A DNA stretch of 64,000 nucleotides from Oxalobacteraceae bacterium OTU3CAMAD1 (GTDB lineage: Bacteria > Pseudomonadota > Gammaproteobacteria > Burkholderiales > Burkholderiaceae_D), in contig CP099650.1 in the NCBI GenBank assembly GCA_024123915.1, positions 5,518,001 through 5,582,000 of the forward strand. Reading direction: 5' to 3'. Numbering within the stretch: position 1 is the first letter of the stretch; the number at the start of each line of letters is the position of its first letter. Below the pieces are notes generated by a model. That model had not been told where the DNA came from and did not search any database. It was given only the letters and a program-made list of their open reading frames with translations. Shown here in pieces: positions 1-8,385 of the stretch. A program made the translations under genes and the position numbers.

Positions 1-331
1 GGTTGCGCAGGTTGTTCAGGCGGCCCAGATCGAACTCGCCTTCGGAATAGACACGGCCGATTTTGCGGGCGCGCGATGCGCTCAGCAGGCGGTAGGTGCC
101 CACCACCTTGAGCGTGTTCGCGTCGCGCACGATCAGATGATCGCAATGCTCGTCGAATTCGTCGCTGTCGAGGCCATCCTCGCGCACCAGCGAACTCAGT
201 CCCATCGTTTCGATGAACACCTTGTAGCGCAGGCGCTGCACTTCACGCAGTTCTTCGGGCGTGCTTGCCATACTGAGCACCAGCTTGCCGGAGGTCGCTC
301 GGACGTCCGCTTGTATGATCGAGGTTTGCAT
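1..331 (-). CDS. olsB: N-acyl amino acid synthase, OlsB-like (3' end beyond window)
   Basis: The gene starts at ATG 331 and runs off the left edge, so about 110 N-terminal residues are visible. They include RLRYKVFIETMG and DEHCDHLIVRD, followed by a VVGTYRLLSA segment. This is the pattern of the GNAT-related acyltransferases that transfer a 3-hydroxyacyl group from acyl-carrier protein to the alpha-amino group of ornithine, the first step of ornithine-lipid synthesis in the inner membrane. The enzyme that adds the second acyl chain (OlsA) is not in view. A Pho-box-like array lies 57 bp upstream, which fits the known induction of ornithine lipids under phosphate starvation in other bacteria. 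It could instead be another autoinducer-synthase-fold N-acyltransferase, because the C-terminal half cannot be seen. Confidence 0.72.
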   Translation of the reverse strand, partial: MQTSIIQADVRATSGKLVLSMASTPEELREVQRLRYKVFIETMGLSSLVREDGLDSDEFDEHCDHLIVRDANTLKVVGTYRLLSASRARKIGRVYSEGEFDLGRLNNLRN

Positions 332-387
332 GCTTCATCCTTTCTGTGGAAGACGAAGCAAGCGTACCGGTCGAATACTTCAAGGAA

Positions 388-416
388 ATGACATCTAAAT
401 GTCAATTCCGTGACAT
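388..416 (-). promoter_or_regulatory. Pho-box-like array upstream of olsB-like gene
   Basis: Read on the minus strand, three 7-bp units, ATGTCAC, TTGACAT and ATGTCAT, lie exactly 11 bp apart. PhoB boxes are direct repeats of CTGTCAT-like heptamers with 11 bp periodicity. Two of the units are also inverted (TGACAT-CTAA-ATGTCA), so a dimeric repressor site is the alternative. The array ends 57 bp before the start codon, where it could replace a -35 box. Confidence 0.5.
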
Positions 417-438
417 GCGCACAAGTGTTGTTTTTAAA

Positions 439-1107
439 TCAGCCTTTTTTCGGGCGGCCGGTCTTGAGCTGCGGCAGGCTGGCCAGCACTTTTTGCAAGG
501 TCGCCATGTCGATCTGGCTGATCAGCGCAACGCCGATACGCAACAATTCGCTCTTTTTGATCTCGAAACCGGCTTTCAGGCAGGCTTTCTTGACCTGGCT
601 TAGCACCGCGTACTCCTGTTCAGGCATCGTGAAGCTGTCGCGCACCAGCTTTTCCTTTGGCAGTTTTTGCTTGGCGGCATCCGGCGCGGCCGGCTTGGCG
701 GCTGCCGTTTTGGAAGTTTCGACAGGCGATTTCACGGCGGCTTTCGGGGCGGCTTTTGGCGCGGCGGCCTTAGGGGCGGCGGCTTTTGGAGCTGGCTTGG
801 CAGCGGCTTTCGGCGCCGGCTTGGCGGCTGCTTTAGGAGCCGGCTTGGCGGCTGCTTTAGGAGCCGGTTTAGCGGCAGCTTTTGGCGCTGGCTTGGCGGC
901 TGGCTTGGCGGCTGGCTTGGCGGCGGCCTTGACTGCCGGTTTGGCGGCCGGTTTCACCGCTGCGGGTTTTGCGGCGGCCGGCTTGGTAGCTGGTTTCGCG
1001 GCTGGCTTGGCGGCCGGGGTGACGGCGATTTTCGCGGCGGCTGGCTTGGCGGCGGCTTTGGTCGTTGGCGCTTTTCCGTTGGCCAGACCGTTAACAGGCT
1101 TGTTCAT
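439..1107 (-). CDS. Lys/Ala/Pro-rich basic protein with conserved C-terminal domain
   Basis: This 222-residue protein has two parts. Residues 1 to about 150 are almost only A, K and P in short repeats (AAKPAPKAAAKPA type), like the tails of histone H1-like or AlgP-like proteins. Residues about 150 to 222 form a normal globular segment (KLVRDSFTMPEQEY, KKSELLRIGVALISQ) ending in the basic GRPKKG. The C-terminal part looks like a small helical DNA-associated domain seen in Burkholderiales proteins, so a nucleoid-binding role is likely but inferred. The repeats are encoded by tandem 24-bp units and may vary in number between strains. It stands alone between olsB and the receiver gene. The long plus-strand reading frames over it are composition artefacts. 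Confidence 0.7.
   Translation of the reverse strand: MNKPVNGLANGKAPTTKAAAKPAAAKIAVTPAAKPAAKPATKPAAAKPAAVKPAAKPAVKAAAKPAAKPAAKPAPKAAAKPAPKAAAKPAPKAAAKPAPKAAAKPAPKAAAPKAAAPKAAPKAAVKSPVETSKTAAAKPAAPDAAKQKLPKEKLVRDSFTMPEQEYAVLSQVKKACLKAGFEIKKSELLRIGVALISQIDMATLQKVLASLPQLKTGRPKKG
782..901. repeat. Five tandem 24-bp coding repeats
   Basis: Five successive 24-bp units start at 782, 806, 830, 854 and 878. They differ mainly at third codon positions and encode the eight-residue PKAAAKPA-type unit. Shorter 12-bp versions continue to about 925. The array is in frame, so slippage would lengthen or shorten the basic tail without breaking the gene. Confidence 0.75.
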
Positions 1108-1169
1108 ACTTACTCCAATTTAATCAACAATATAAACAATATATATCATTTACGTAAATTTTGCTTGCG

Positions 1170-1550
1170 TTACCGCAAATGTGCGGCGACCCGGGCGAAC
1201 AGCAACTGCGGGCTGACCGGCTTGCGCAGGAAATCCACGCCGCCCGCTTTGTGGCCCATCACCTCGTCCTCGGCCTGCCCTTTCGCTGTCAGGAACAACA
1301 CGGGAATGGCGCTGCTTGCGGGATCGGCCTTCAGCCGGCGGCAGGTTTCGAAGCCGTCCATGTCGGGCATCATGATATCGAGCAGAATCAAGTCCACCTT
1401 GGCCGATGCGACGATCTGCAGCGCGGTCGCGCCGCTGGTCGCGACCTTGGTGTTGTAGCGGTCTTTTAACAAACCGGCAATCAAGGTCAGATTGTCCGGC
1501 GTATCGTCAACGATCAACACCGTTGCGCGGTCATCGGCTTTCGTGTTCAT
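1170..1550 (-). CDS. Single-domain response regulator
   Basis: The 126-residue protein is a bare CheY-like receiver domain. It has the acidic pair in VLIVDDTPDN, phospho-acceptor Asp58 in LILLDIMMPDMDG, the Thr in LFLTAKG, and the Lys in the FLRKP switch region. No output domain follows, so it must act by protein contact or as a phosphate carrier. It follows the hybrid kinase gene by 9 bp on the same strand, with a gaggtgcc-type ribosome-binding site. It is probably the last gene of the binding protein-kinase-receiver operon and a likely target of that kinase. Confidence 0.88.
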   Translation of the reverse strand: MNTKADDRATVLIVDDTPDNLTLIAGLLKDRYNTKVATSGATALQIVASAKVDLILLDIMMPDMDGFETCRRLKADPASSAIPVLFLTAKGQAEDEVMGHKAGGVDFLRKPVSPQLLFARVAAHLR

Positions 1551-1559
1551 GGCACCTCC

Positions 1560-4259
1560 TCATTCGTCTTCATCAGCTACGGCGGCCAGCAACTTGCCCG
1601 CCGCTTCAAACTCATACTGCTCCATGTGATGCTTGAGGCGTCCCATGGTCTGCGGCGACAATATCGTCGCCAGGCTCGCGCGCACGCTCTCGAAGTAATC
1701 CAGGCTCTCGCCGCTGAATTCCGCCAGCAGCACGCGCAGCTCGGCGATCGCCCGGCGCGCATCCTCTTCGCTGACGTCTTGGACTTCCGCGCGCGGCGGC
1801 AGCGGCGGCACTACCTTCATCGACATCCCAAGCCAGCGCGAAAGCACCCGGTACAGCCGCTGCGGATCGATAGGCTTGGTGACATAGTCCTGCATGCCGT
1901 TTGCCAGGCAGCGCGCGCGCACGTCGGCCAGCGCATGCGAGGTCACCGCGATCACCGGCAGCTCGTTGAAGCGGCCGTCCTTGCGCAGCTGCTGCGTGGC
2001 CTCATAGCCGTCCAGCAGCGGCATGCCCAGGTCCATCAGCACCAGGTCGTAGGCGTGCGGCCCGGCCGCCAGCAGCCGCTCCACCGCCAGTTGGCCGTCG
2101 CCGACGACTTCGACGTCCAATCCCTGCAGCGCCAGCAGCTCCCGGGTGACATCCTGGTTGTCCGCGCTGTCCTCGGCCAACAGCACGCGCGCGGTGCGGC
2201 GCGGCGACGCGTCGAGCTTCAGCTCCGCCACCGGCCCTTCGTACACGGCCGCGCGCACCGCCAGCGCGGCCGCGTCGGACACTGCGAACTCCACTTCGAA
2301 GCGGAAGGTGGAGCCGTGATCGACCTGGCTCTCGACGTCGATATTCCCGCCCATCAGCCGCACCAGCTGCTGCGAAATCGACAATCCCAGTCCGGTGCCG
2401 CCATACTGGCGCGTGGTCGAGCCGTCGGCCTGGATAAAGGAGCGGAACAGCTTTCCTTTCTGCTGTGGCGTCATGCCGATGCCGGTATCGCGCACCGAAA
2501 AACACAGTTTGGCCTTGCCATCCGCCGCACCGGCGGCGCCGCTGGCCAGCGCGCAGCGCAGTTCCAGCGACCCGGCGGGGGTGAACTTGACCGCGTTGTT
2601 GACCAGGTTGATCAGCACTTGACCGAGCCGCAGCGGGTCGCCCACCAGATAGCGCGGCACGTCCGGGGCGACATCGATCACATAGTCCAGCTGCTTGTCG
2701 AGGGCGCGCTGCGCCGTCACGCTGGAGACATGGGCCAGCACGTCGTCCAGCAGGAACGGAATCGACTCCAGCTCCAGGCGCCCGGCCTCGATCTTGGAGA
2801 AGTCGAGGATGTCGTTGATGATCCCCAGCAGCGACAGCGCGGCCATGTGGATTTTGCTGATGTAGTCGTGCTGCTTGGGCGTCATCTCCGTGCGCAGCGC
2901 CAGATAGGCCATGCCCAGCACGGCGCTCATCGGCGTGCGGATCTCGTGGCTCATATTGGCCAGGAATTCGGACTTGGCGATATTGGCCGCTTCCGCCATG
3001 ACGTTGGCGGTGACCAGTTTTTGCTCGCGCTCGCGGCGTATGCTGATGTCGCGGATGAAGGCGCAAAACTCATAGCCGCCCTGCGTGTCGGTACTGACCT
3101 TGGTGATCGACAGCTCGATCGGGAATTCCTCGCCGTTGCGGCGCAATGCGAACACCTCTATGCGGGTATCGAGTACGCCGCCACCGCCACCCGACAGGTG
3201 CCGCCGCATGCCACGATGATGGTCGTAGCGGAAGCGCGGCGGAATAATGGTCTGGTCCAGCTCACGCCCCAGCGCCTCGTCGCGGCTCCAGCCGAATATC
3301 CGCTCGGCCTGGGTGTTCCAGCCGACGATGCAGCCTTCGGGGTTCATGCGCACCACCGCGTCGAGCGCCGTGTCGACGATGGTTTGCAGCTTGGCCTCGC
3401 TCTCCTCGGCGATCAGCATCGACTCGGTCAGCTCGCGGGTGCGCTCGCTGATGCGCATTTCCAGATCGGCGTTCAGGTCGCGCAGTTCGCGCTCGGCGTC
3501 GCGCAGGCGCGTGAGCGTGTCGCGGAAACGCAGCACCGCTTCGGACATGCGCCCCACCTGGTCCTCGCGGCCGATGCCGGACAGCTTGATGTCGGTCTCG
3601 CCGCGCGTCAGCTTCTCCAGGCTGGCCTGGATGTCGGAGAACGGCCGCGCCGCGCGCCGTCCGACCACGAAAATAGACAATCCGATGCCGAGCACCAGCA
3701 GCAGGTTGGCGGCGACCGTGTCGAAGATGCGGCGGCGCAGGTCCTCGTCCATTTTCTGGCGCGAAAAGGCCAGCTCGATATGCCCCAGCTCATAGCTCTG
3801 GCGCGCGTCGTTGAAGCTGATGTCGCGCCGCAGGTGGATCGCCGCCACCGGCTCGCGCAGCGGCGACACATAGCTGGCGATTTCCGCGCCGTTGGGCGCC
3901 AGCACGCGCAGCACCAGCACCTCCGGCGTGGCGCCGGAGGCGTCGACGACGCTGGAGACGGCCGCGCTGTTGATATCGAACAGCGGCCGCGCCAGCGCCC
4001 GCGACAGCACCGCCGTCCACCGCTCCGCCCTCTCGCGCAGGTTTTGCTCGGCCTCGGCGCGCAGCGTTTGCATCACATAGGTGGTGTAGATGGCGGTGGA
4101 GACGGCCAGCGCGAAGAAAATGCCGCAGCCCAGCCGCAGGAAGATATTGCGGCGCCATGCGCGACGCAGCCGCGCAAGCGGGCCGCGCCCGCGCATCAGC
4201 ACCGCGTCGGCGGCGGCGTCGCTGGCGGCGGCGGACCGCCTGGTGTCAATGACTGGCAC
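1560..4259 (-). CDS. Hybrid sensor histidine kinase with HAMP, PAS and receiver
   Basis: The 899-residue membrane kinase has a transmembrane helix at about 39-63, a periplasmic stretch to about 180, a second helix at about 182-203, HAMP, a coiled segment, PAS at about 290-405, HisKA with His438 in NMSHEIRTPM, an HATPase with DTGIGM and GGTGLGL, and a receiver with Asp743. The last ~75 residues resemble the helical tail of such proteins but carry no Hpt HxxKG motif, so phosphate must leave through another protein. The start is a GTG at 4259 inside the previous gene; ATG 4196 is an alternative. The 14-bp overlap with the binding-protein gene suggests translational coupling, so that protein may deliver the signal. 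Confidence 0.9.
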   Translation of the reverse strand: MPVIDTRRSAAASDAAADAVLMRGRGPLARLRRAWRRNIFLRLGCGIFFALAVSTAIYTTYVMQTLRAEAEQNLRERAERWTAVLSRALARPLFDINSAAVSSVVDASGATPEVLVLRVLAPNGAEIASYVSPLREPVAAIHLRRDISFNDARQSYELGHIELAFSRQKMDEDLRRRIFDTVAANLLLVLGIGLSIFVVGRRAARPFSDIQASLEKLTRGETDIKLSGIGREDQVGRMSEAVLRFRDTLTRLRDAERELRDLNADLEMRISERTRELTESMLIAEESEAKLQTIVDTALDAVVRMNPEGCIVGWNTQAERIFGWSRDEALGRELDQTIIPPRFRYDHHRGMRRHLSGGGGGVLDTRIEVFALRRNGEEFPIELSITKVSTDTQGGYEFCAFIRDISIRREREQKLVTANVMAEAANIAKSEFLANMSHEIRTPMSAVLGMAYLALRTEMTPKQHDYISKIHMAALSLLGIINDILDFSKIEAGRLELESIPFLLDDVLAHVSSVTAQRALDKQLDYVIDVAPDVPRYLVGDPLRLGQVLINLVNNAVKFTPAGSLELRCALASGAAGAADGKAKLCFSVRDTGIGMTPQQKGKLFRSFIQADGSTTRQYGGTGLGLSISQQLVRLMGGNIDVESQVDHGSTFRFEVEFAVSDAAALAVRAAVYEGPVAELKLDASPRRTARVLLAEDSADNQDVTRELLALQGLDVEVVGDGQLAVERLLAAGPHAYDLVLMDLGMPLLDGYEATQQLRKDGRFNELPVIAVTSHALADVRARCLANGMQDYVTKPIDPQRLYRVLSRWLGMSMKVVPPLPPRAEVQDVSEEDARRAIAELRVLLAEFSGESLDYFESVRASLATILSPQTMGRLKHHMEQYEFEAAGKLLAAVADEDE

Positions 4260-5043
4260 TTTCCGCCCGTTCCAGCTTTTTGTACGCCGCGCTGTTGCGC
4301 GACTGTTCGACGGCGCGCCAGATCCGCTCGGACAATTGCGGCCGCGCAGCCACCATCGCGTGCGACAAGATCAGGAAATAAGGTTTTTCGATGATCGGAA
4401 TCGGCAACTGCTCGAGTTCCGCCTTGAGCGGGCCGCGCATCAGGCCACCGGCGTCGCTGCCGCCGATGGCGGCCGCCGCCACGCGGCCCGCGATCAGCTT
4501 GCGGGCCAGTTCGACGGCGCGCTGGCTGCCCTCGTCCACTTCCAGGTTCTGCGCCCGCAGCACGTCGCCGACCGAATACCCCAGCTGGAAGCCGATCGGG
4601 CCATCCAGGTTGCGGAAGCTCTTGCCGTCCCATTCGACCTTGCTGCCTTTTTTGCGCAAGACCACGTAGCGGTCGACGTGCATGCGCTTGCCGACGTCGA
4701 TATTCTCTCCGCCGGGGTACTCGCCCAATTCGCGCCGGTCAGGCTTGTAGCTGACGGCGAAGGCGCCGTCGACCGCGTTGGCCTTCAACTGCGCCAGGCA
4801 ACGCTTCCACGGGATGCTCAGGTAATTGAACTGGATGTCGAGCCGCTGCTCGACCATCTTGAGCAGCTCGAAATTGAGGCCGCCGCCCTTCTCGGTACGC
4901 CACGGCAGCACGTCCTGCGCCTCGAAGCACAGGGAGACGACTTCCTTCGGCTTGTCGGCCGCGTGCGACGGCAATGACAACGCCAGTGCCAACAAAGCGG
5001 CGCAGGTGCGCCCAAAGCTTCCACAATGGCGGTACTGGGTCAT
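4246..5043 (-). CDS. Periplasmic amino-acid-type solute-binding protein (SBP family 3)
   Basis: The 265-residue protein has a cleavable signal peptide (hydrophobic LLALALSLPSHA, cut near residue 29) and then the fold pattern of polar-amino-acid binding proteins: FEAQDVLPWRTE, GGLNFELLKMVEQRL, DGAFAVSY and GPIGFQLGYSVGDVL. No ABC permease or ATPase gene is adjacent. Instead its stop overlaps the start of a hybrid sensor kinase gene. I infer that it senses rather than imports, as a soluble ligand-binding partner of the kinase. Its substrate cannot be told from the sequence. Ppx lies 24 bp upstream on the same strand, so transcription from that side is possible. Confidence 0.82.
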   Translation of the reverse strand: MTQYRHCGSFGRTCAALLALALSLPSHAADKPKEVVSLCFEAQDVLPWRTEKGGGLNFELLKMVEQRLDIQFNYLSIPWKRCLAQLKANAVDGAFAVSYKPDRRELGEYPGGENIDVGKRMHVDRYVVLRKKGSKVEWDGKSFRNLDGPIGFQLGYSVGDVLRAQNLEVDEGSQRAVELARKLIAGRVAAAAIGGSDAGGLMRGPLKAELEQLPIPIIEKPYFLILSHAMVAARPQLSERIWRAVEQSRNSAAYKKLERAESASH

Positions 5044-5067
5044 CGTCGTCTCCCGTCCTGGTCTTCT

Positions 5068-6522
5068 TTAGCCGCTGGTGCGGATGGCGAAATCCACGCC
5101 AACTTCGTCCCAGTTCTCCTGTTCCTTCTCCAGCCAGTACGACAGCGTGGGATGCTCGGCCACCCATTCGCGGCGGATCTCAAGCTCGATGCGGTTCTTC
5201 ACGCGCAGCTTAATCAGGCTGAAATCGATGTCGATGCGCGAGTGCATGAACAGCACCGCCAGCCGCAACGCCACCACCGCCTTGGCGAAATCCGGCTCGG
5301 CCAGCACCTCGACCACCTTACGCAAATTGCCCTTGTGGGCCAGGATCAGGCGGCTCATGACCTTTTGCTCGCGGGTGGTAAAACCCGGCAGGTCGGCGTT
5401 TTCGACCATGTAGGCGGCGTGCTTGTGGTAGCCGGTCTGCGACACCACCAGGCCCACCTCGTGCAGCAGCGCGCTCCAGTACAGATGGCGCGTGTACTCC
5501 TCGGTGGCCGGCTTGGTCTGCAGGTACAGCGCCAGCGCGTCGTCGGCGACGCGGTTGGCGCGGCGCTCGTCGACGTGGAACTTCTGCAGGCAGGCCTGCA
5601 CCGACTGCTCGCGCCGATCGCGCTTGGTCGAGCGCAGGTGCAAATCCCACATCACGCCCATGCGCAGGCCCGCCTCGATCGGCTGCACCACCGGGATATC
5701 GAGCTCGCGCACCAGGCCGATGAGGATGGCCAGGCCGCCGATGATGGTGCTGGCGCGGTCCGGACGCAGGCCGGCCATCTCGATCTTGCTGACATGGCCG
5801 AATTCAATGAAGCGCTGTTTCAGGGCGCTCAAGCTGGCGGCGTTGACTTCGCGCCCGATGCCGTTCTTGACGATGATGTCGGCGATGGTGCGGGCGGTGC
5901 CCGACGAGCCGTAGCACTGCTTCCAGAACTGCGGCCGGTAAGGCGGCGCCGCGTCCTCGAAATGGCTGCGCGCCGACAGGATGGCCGCCTCGAACGACGG
6001 CGCGTCGACCCGGCCGCCGACGAAGAACGCCAAGCTTTGCTTGACCGTGCCGACGCTGAACGATTCGACCTTTTCGATCTCCTGGCCGCGCCCCAGTATC
6101 AACTCGGTCGAGCCGCCGCCGATATCGATCACCAGCCGGCGCTCGCCGGGGGTGGCCAGCGCGTTGGCCACCCCCATGTAGATCAGGCGCCCCTCCTCCT
6201 CGCCGGAGATGATCTCGATCGGATGGCCGATGGCCAGTTCGGCCTGCGGCAGGAAAGCGGCGGCGTTGCGCGCCACCCGCATCGCCGAGGTGGCGACCAC
6301 GCGCACGCCATCGAGCTTGTAGCCGTCCAGCACGGCGCGGAAATTCTTCAGGCAGGCCAGCGCGGTCTGCATCGCCGCCGGCGTCAGGTTGCCCTTGTCG
6401 TCCAGCCCGGCGGCCAGGCGTATCGGTTCGCGCACGCTTTTCAGCACGCGGATCGCATCGCCGTCATGCTTGCCGACGTGGAGGCGGAAACTGTTGGAAC
6501 CCAAATCTACTGCTGCGTACAT
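5068..6522 (-). CDS. ppx: Exopolyphosphatase (Ppx/GppA family)
   Basis: The 484-residue enzyme removes terminal phosphate from inorganic polyphosphate in the cytoplasm. It shows the phosphate-binding loop DLGSNSFRL near the start, the second loop DIGGGSTELILG, and a C-terminal HD-like helical domain (LYWSALLHEVG, followed by a histidine pair). The start is ATG 6522, preceded by an AGAGG ribosome site at good distance; a TTG 21 bp upstream lies before that site and is rejected. GppA (guanosine pentaphosphatase) is the close alternative, but the ~490-residue length fits Ppx. Polyphosphate kinase is not in this window. Confidence 0.9.
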   Translation of the reverse strand: MYAAVDLGSNSFRLHVGKHDGDAIRVLKSVREPIRLAAGLDDKGNLTPAAMQTALACLKNFRAVLDGYKLDGVRVVATSAMRVARNAAAFLPQAELAIGHPIEIISGEEEGRLIYMGVANALATPGERRLVIDIGGGSTELILGRGQEIEKVESFSVGTVKQSLAFFVGGRVDAPSFEAAILSARSHFEDAAPPYRPQFWKQCYGSSGTARTIADIIVKNGIGREVNAASLSALKQRFIEFGHVSKIEMAGLRPDRASTIIGGLAILIGLVRELDIPVVQPIEAGLRMGVMWDLHLRSTKRDRREQSVQACLQKFHVDERRANRVADDALALYLQTKPATEEYTRHLYWSALLHEVGLVVSQTGYHKHAAYMVENADLPGFTTREQKVMSRLILAHKGNLRKVVEVLAEPDFAKAVVALRLAVLFMHSRIDIDFSLIKLRVKNRIELEIRREWVAEHPTLSYWLEKEQENWDEVGVDFAIRTSG

Positions 6523-6723
6523 AATGAAAGCCTCTCTGTGCAAACGGCTACGAAGGCTTGCGTTGCTTCGGATAAAACCGGAATCAAACTAAACGATTTA
6601 CACGGTTACTAAAATCATCACGATATGCGCCCATTATGACAGCGTGATGACGCCCATGCTCGCGCACGCCACGCGCACGCCATGAAACGCCATGGAACGC
6701 GCGCCAAACGTGTCTTTACGGGC

Positions 6724-7908
6724 CTACGCCTCCAGCGCGCCGGCGGGCGACTGCGCCTCGGCCACCCGGTTGCGGCCGGACGCCTTGGCCTCGCGCAGCG
6801 CCTCGTCGGCGCGCTTGAACAGGCTCACAGCGCTGTCGTCGGCCCGTATGGTGGTCACGCCCAGACTGGCCGTCATGTTGATGACGGCTTTTTCCGCCTT
6901 CACCGGCAGCAGTGCGATGGCGTTGCGGATACGCTCGGCTACCATCATGGCGTCGTCCTGGGTAGTGCGCGGCAGCTGGATGGCGAACTCGCCGCCGCCC
7001 AGGCGGCCCATCAAATCGCTGTCGCGCAGCTGTTTTTTGCAGACATCGACCATCGCCACCAGCACCATGTCGCCCACGGCGTGGCCGTAATCGTCGTTGA
7101 TGCGCTTGAAATGGTCCAGGTTGAGGATGATCAACGCCGTCGGCAGGCCCGGGCGGCGCGCCAGCGCCATCCACGGCGTCAGCGCCTGGTAGAAGCCGCG
7201 CCGGTTCGGCACGTCGGTCAGCGGATCGAGCACCTCCAGCCGCGCCAATTCGCCGTCGAGGCGCTCGTGCGCCAGCAGCAGGTAGCCGAAAGCGTTGCTC
7301 AACATCATCAAATACAGGGCGGCGATGCCGACGCCCTGGATCAGCGCCGGACTCACCCAGCCCCAGCCTTCGGGCAGCGCCAGCGACAGCAGGCCGCGCG
7401 CCACCACGGCCAGCGCCAGCACCAGCATGGCCACCACCAGATAGCGGCGCAGCATGGTGCCGGCCGACCAGCCGCGTCCCAGCGCGGCCGCGCCGGCGAC
7501 GAAGAAGAAGCCCATGACGACCGAGGTGATGGCGATGCGCTCGGGCGCCGGCTTGTCGAGCAGCCAGGCGCTGACGAAAATCGTGATCGCCGCCGCCAGC
7601 ACCGGCACCAGATAGCGGCGCCACACGCGCCGGCCGGCCTGCTCCCACAACGCCGAGGCGTCCAGCGCGAAGCCGGTGAACAGCAAGGCGTTGGCGAAGG
7701 GGATCGTCAGGAAATCGGGCAAAGTGCCGCGCAGGTACAGCAGGGTCCAGGCCACGGCCTGGAACAGCTTCGCCCGGGACCAGGTGGCGGTGCGCGCGGA
7801 GCCGGCAGCGGCGCCGCTGGTGCTCTGCTGCTGCTCAAAAAAGAACAGCGCCGCGCACAGGCTCAGATTGCCCAGCGCCAGCGCCAGTACCAGGGTTTTT
7901 ATATCCAT
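6724..7908 (-). CDS. Membrane diguanylate cyclase with GGGEF active-site variant
   Basis: The 394-residue protein starts with a hydrophobic helix, has further transmembrane segments up to about residue 210 (seven or so in all), and ends in a GGDEF domain (DPLTDVPNRRGFY, LDHFKRINDDYGHAVGD). The signature reads GGGEF instead of GGDEF or GGEEF. An allosteric RxxD site (RDSD) lies five residues before it, the normal spacing. Other catalytic-core residues look intact, so it may be active, weak, or only a c-di-GMP sensor. It stands alone between ppx and a small hypothetical gene. No EAL domain is present. Confidence 0.86.
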   Translation of the reverse strand: MDIKTLVLALALGNLSLCAALFFFEQQQSTSGAAAGSARTATWSRAKLFQAVAWTLLYLRGTLPDFLTIPFANALLFTGFALDASALWEQAGRRVWRRYLVPVLAAAITIFVSAWLLDKPAPERIAITSVVMGFFFVAGAAALGRGWSAGTMLRRYLVVAMLVLALAVVARGLLSLALPEGWGWVSPALIQGVGIAALYLMMLSNAFGYLLLAHERLDGELARLEVLDPLTDVPNRRGFYQALTPWMALARRPGLPTALIILNLDHFKRINDDYGHAVGDMVLVAMVDVCKKQLRDSDLMGRLGGGEFAIQLPRTTQDDAMMVAERIRNAIALLPVKAEKAVINMTASLGVTTIRADDSAVSLFKRADEALREAKASGRNRVAEAQSPAGALEA

Positions 7909-7921
7909 GACCGGGGGCTGG

Positions 7922-8197
7922 TCAGACCTCGTGCTCGACGTTGGTGCTGCCGTCGCCCATTTTGCTGGCCCATGCCTGGGTGAAGTACACTTTTTCGTCC
8001 TCGGTCGGCGCGTCGTGCCAAAACACGATCAGCGTGCCCTTGTGGTCGTGCAGCTGGCTGACCTTCTCGATGAAAGTCTGCTTGCCGGCCACGTCAGCCA
8101 AGGCGACGACGTAACCGTAGACCCGGGTCAGGCGCTCGATGCGGTCCGGTTCGGTCAAGCTGTTGGTGGCGGTAAGCGTAGGGTGATCTAAAAACAT
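7922..8197 (-). CDS. Conserved hypothetical protein, 91 residues
   Basis: The ATG at 8197 has a strong GGAGAG ribosome site five bases upstream, so I prefer it to an upstream in-frame start at 8305. The product (begins MFLDHPTLTATNSL) is soluble, has no signal peptide or membrane segment, and carries a central hydrophobic strand GTLIVFWH and an acidic tail. I do not recognise a family. It ends 13 bp before the diguanylate cyclase gene on the same strand, so the two could be co-transcribed. Confidence 0.6.
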   Translation of the reverse strand: MFLDHPTLTATNSLTEPDRIERLTRVYGYVVALADVAGKQTFIEKVSQLHDHKGTLIVFWHDAPTEDEKVYFTQAWASKMGDGSTNVEHEV

Positions 8198-8385
8198 CGT
8201 CTCTCTCCAAGATGGCAGCCAAGGGGCTGCCGGGGCTAACGTCAATGTACCTATTATTTTTCCGTCTGTAAATGCAAGCATGGCGGCCGCGACCGCCTGT
8301 GACACAATCGCGCCGCTTTTAGCCCGTGCTGCCGGACCGGCATGCTACTATAAATCGCCCATGTAAATCCACAAGACAACAAATC

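Noticed and set aside
1626..4394. 922-residue plus-strand open frame opposite the hybrid kinase
   Set aside because: Histidine- and arginine-rich composition typical of the antisense of GC-rich genes; the minus strand has clear kinase domains.
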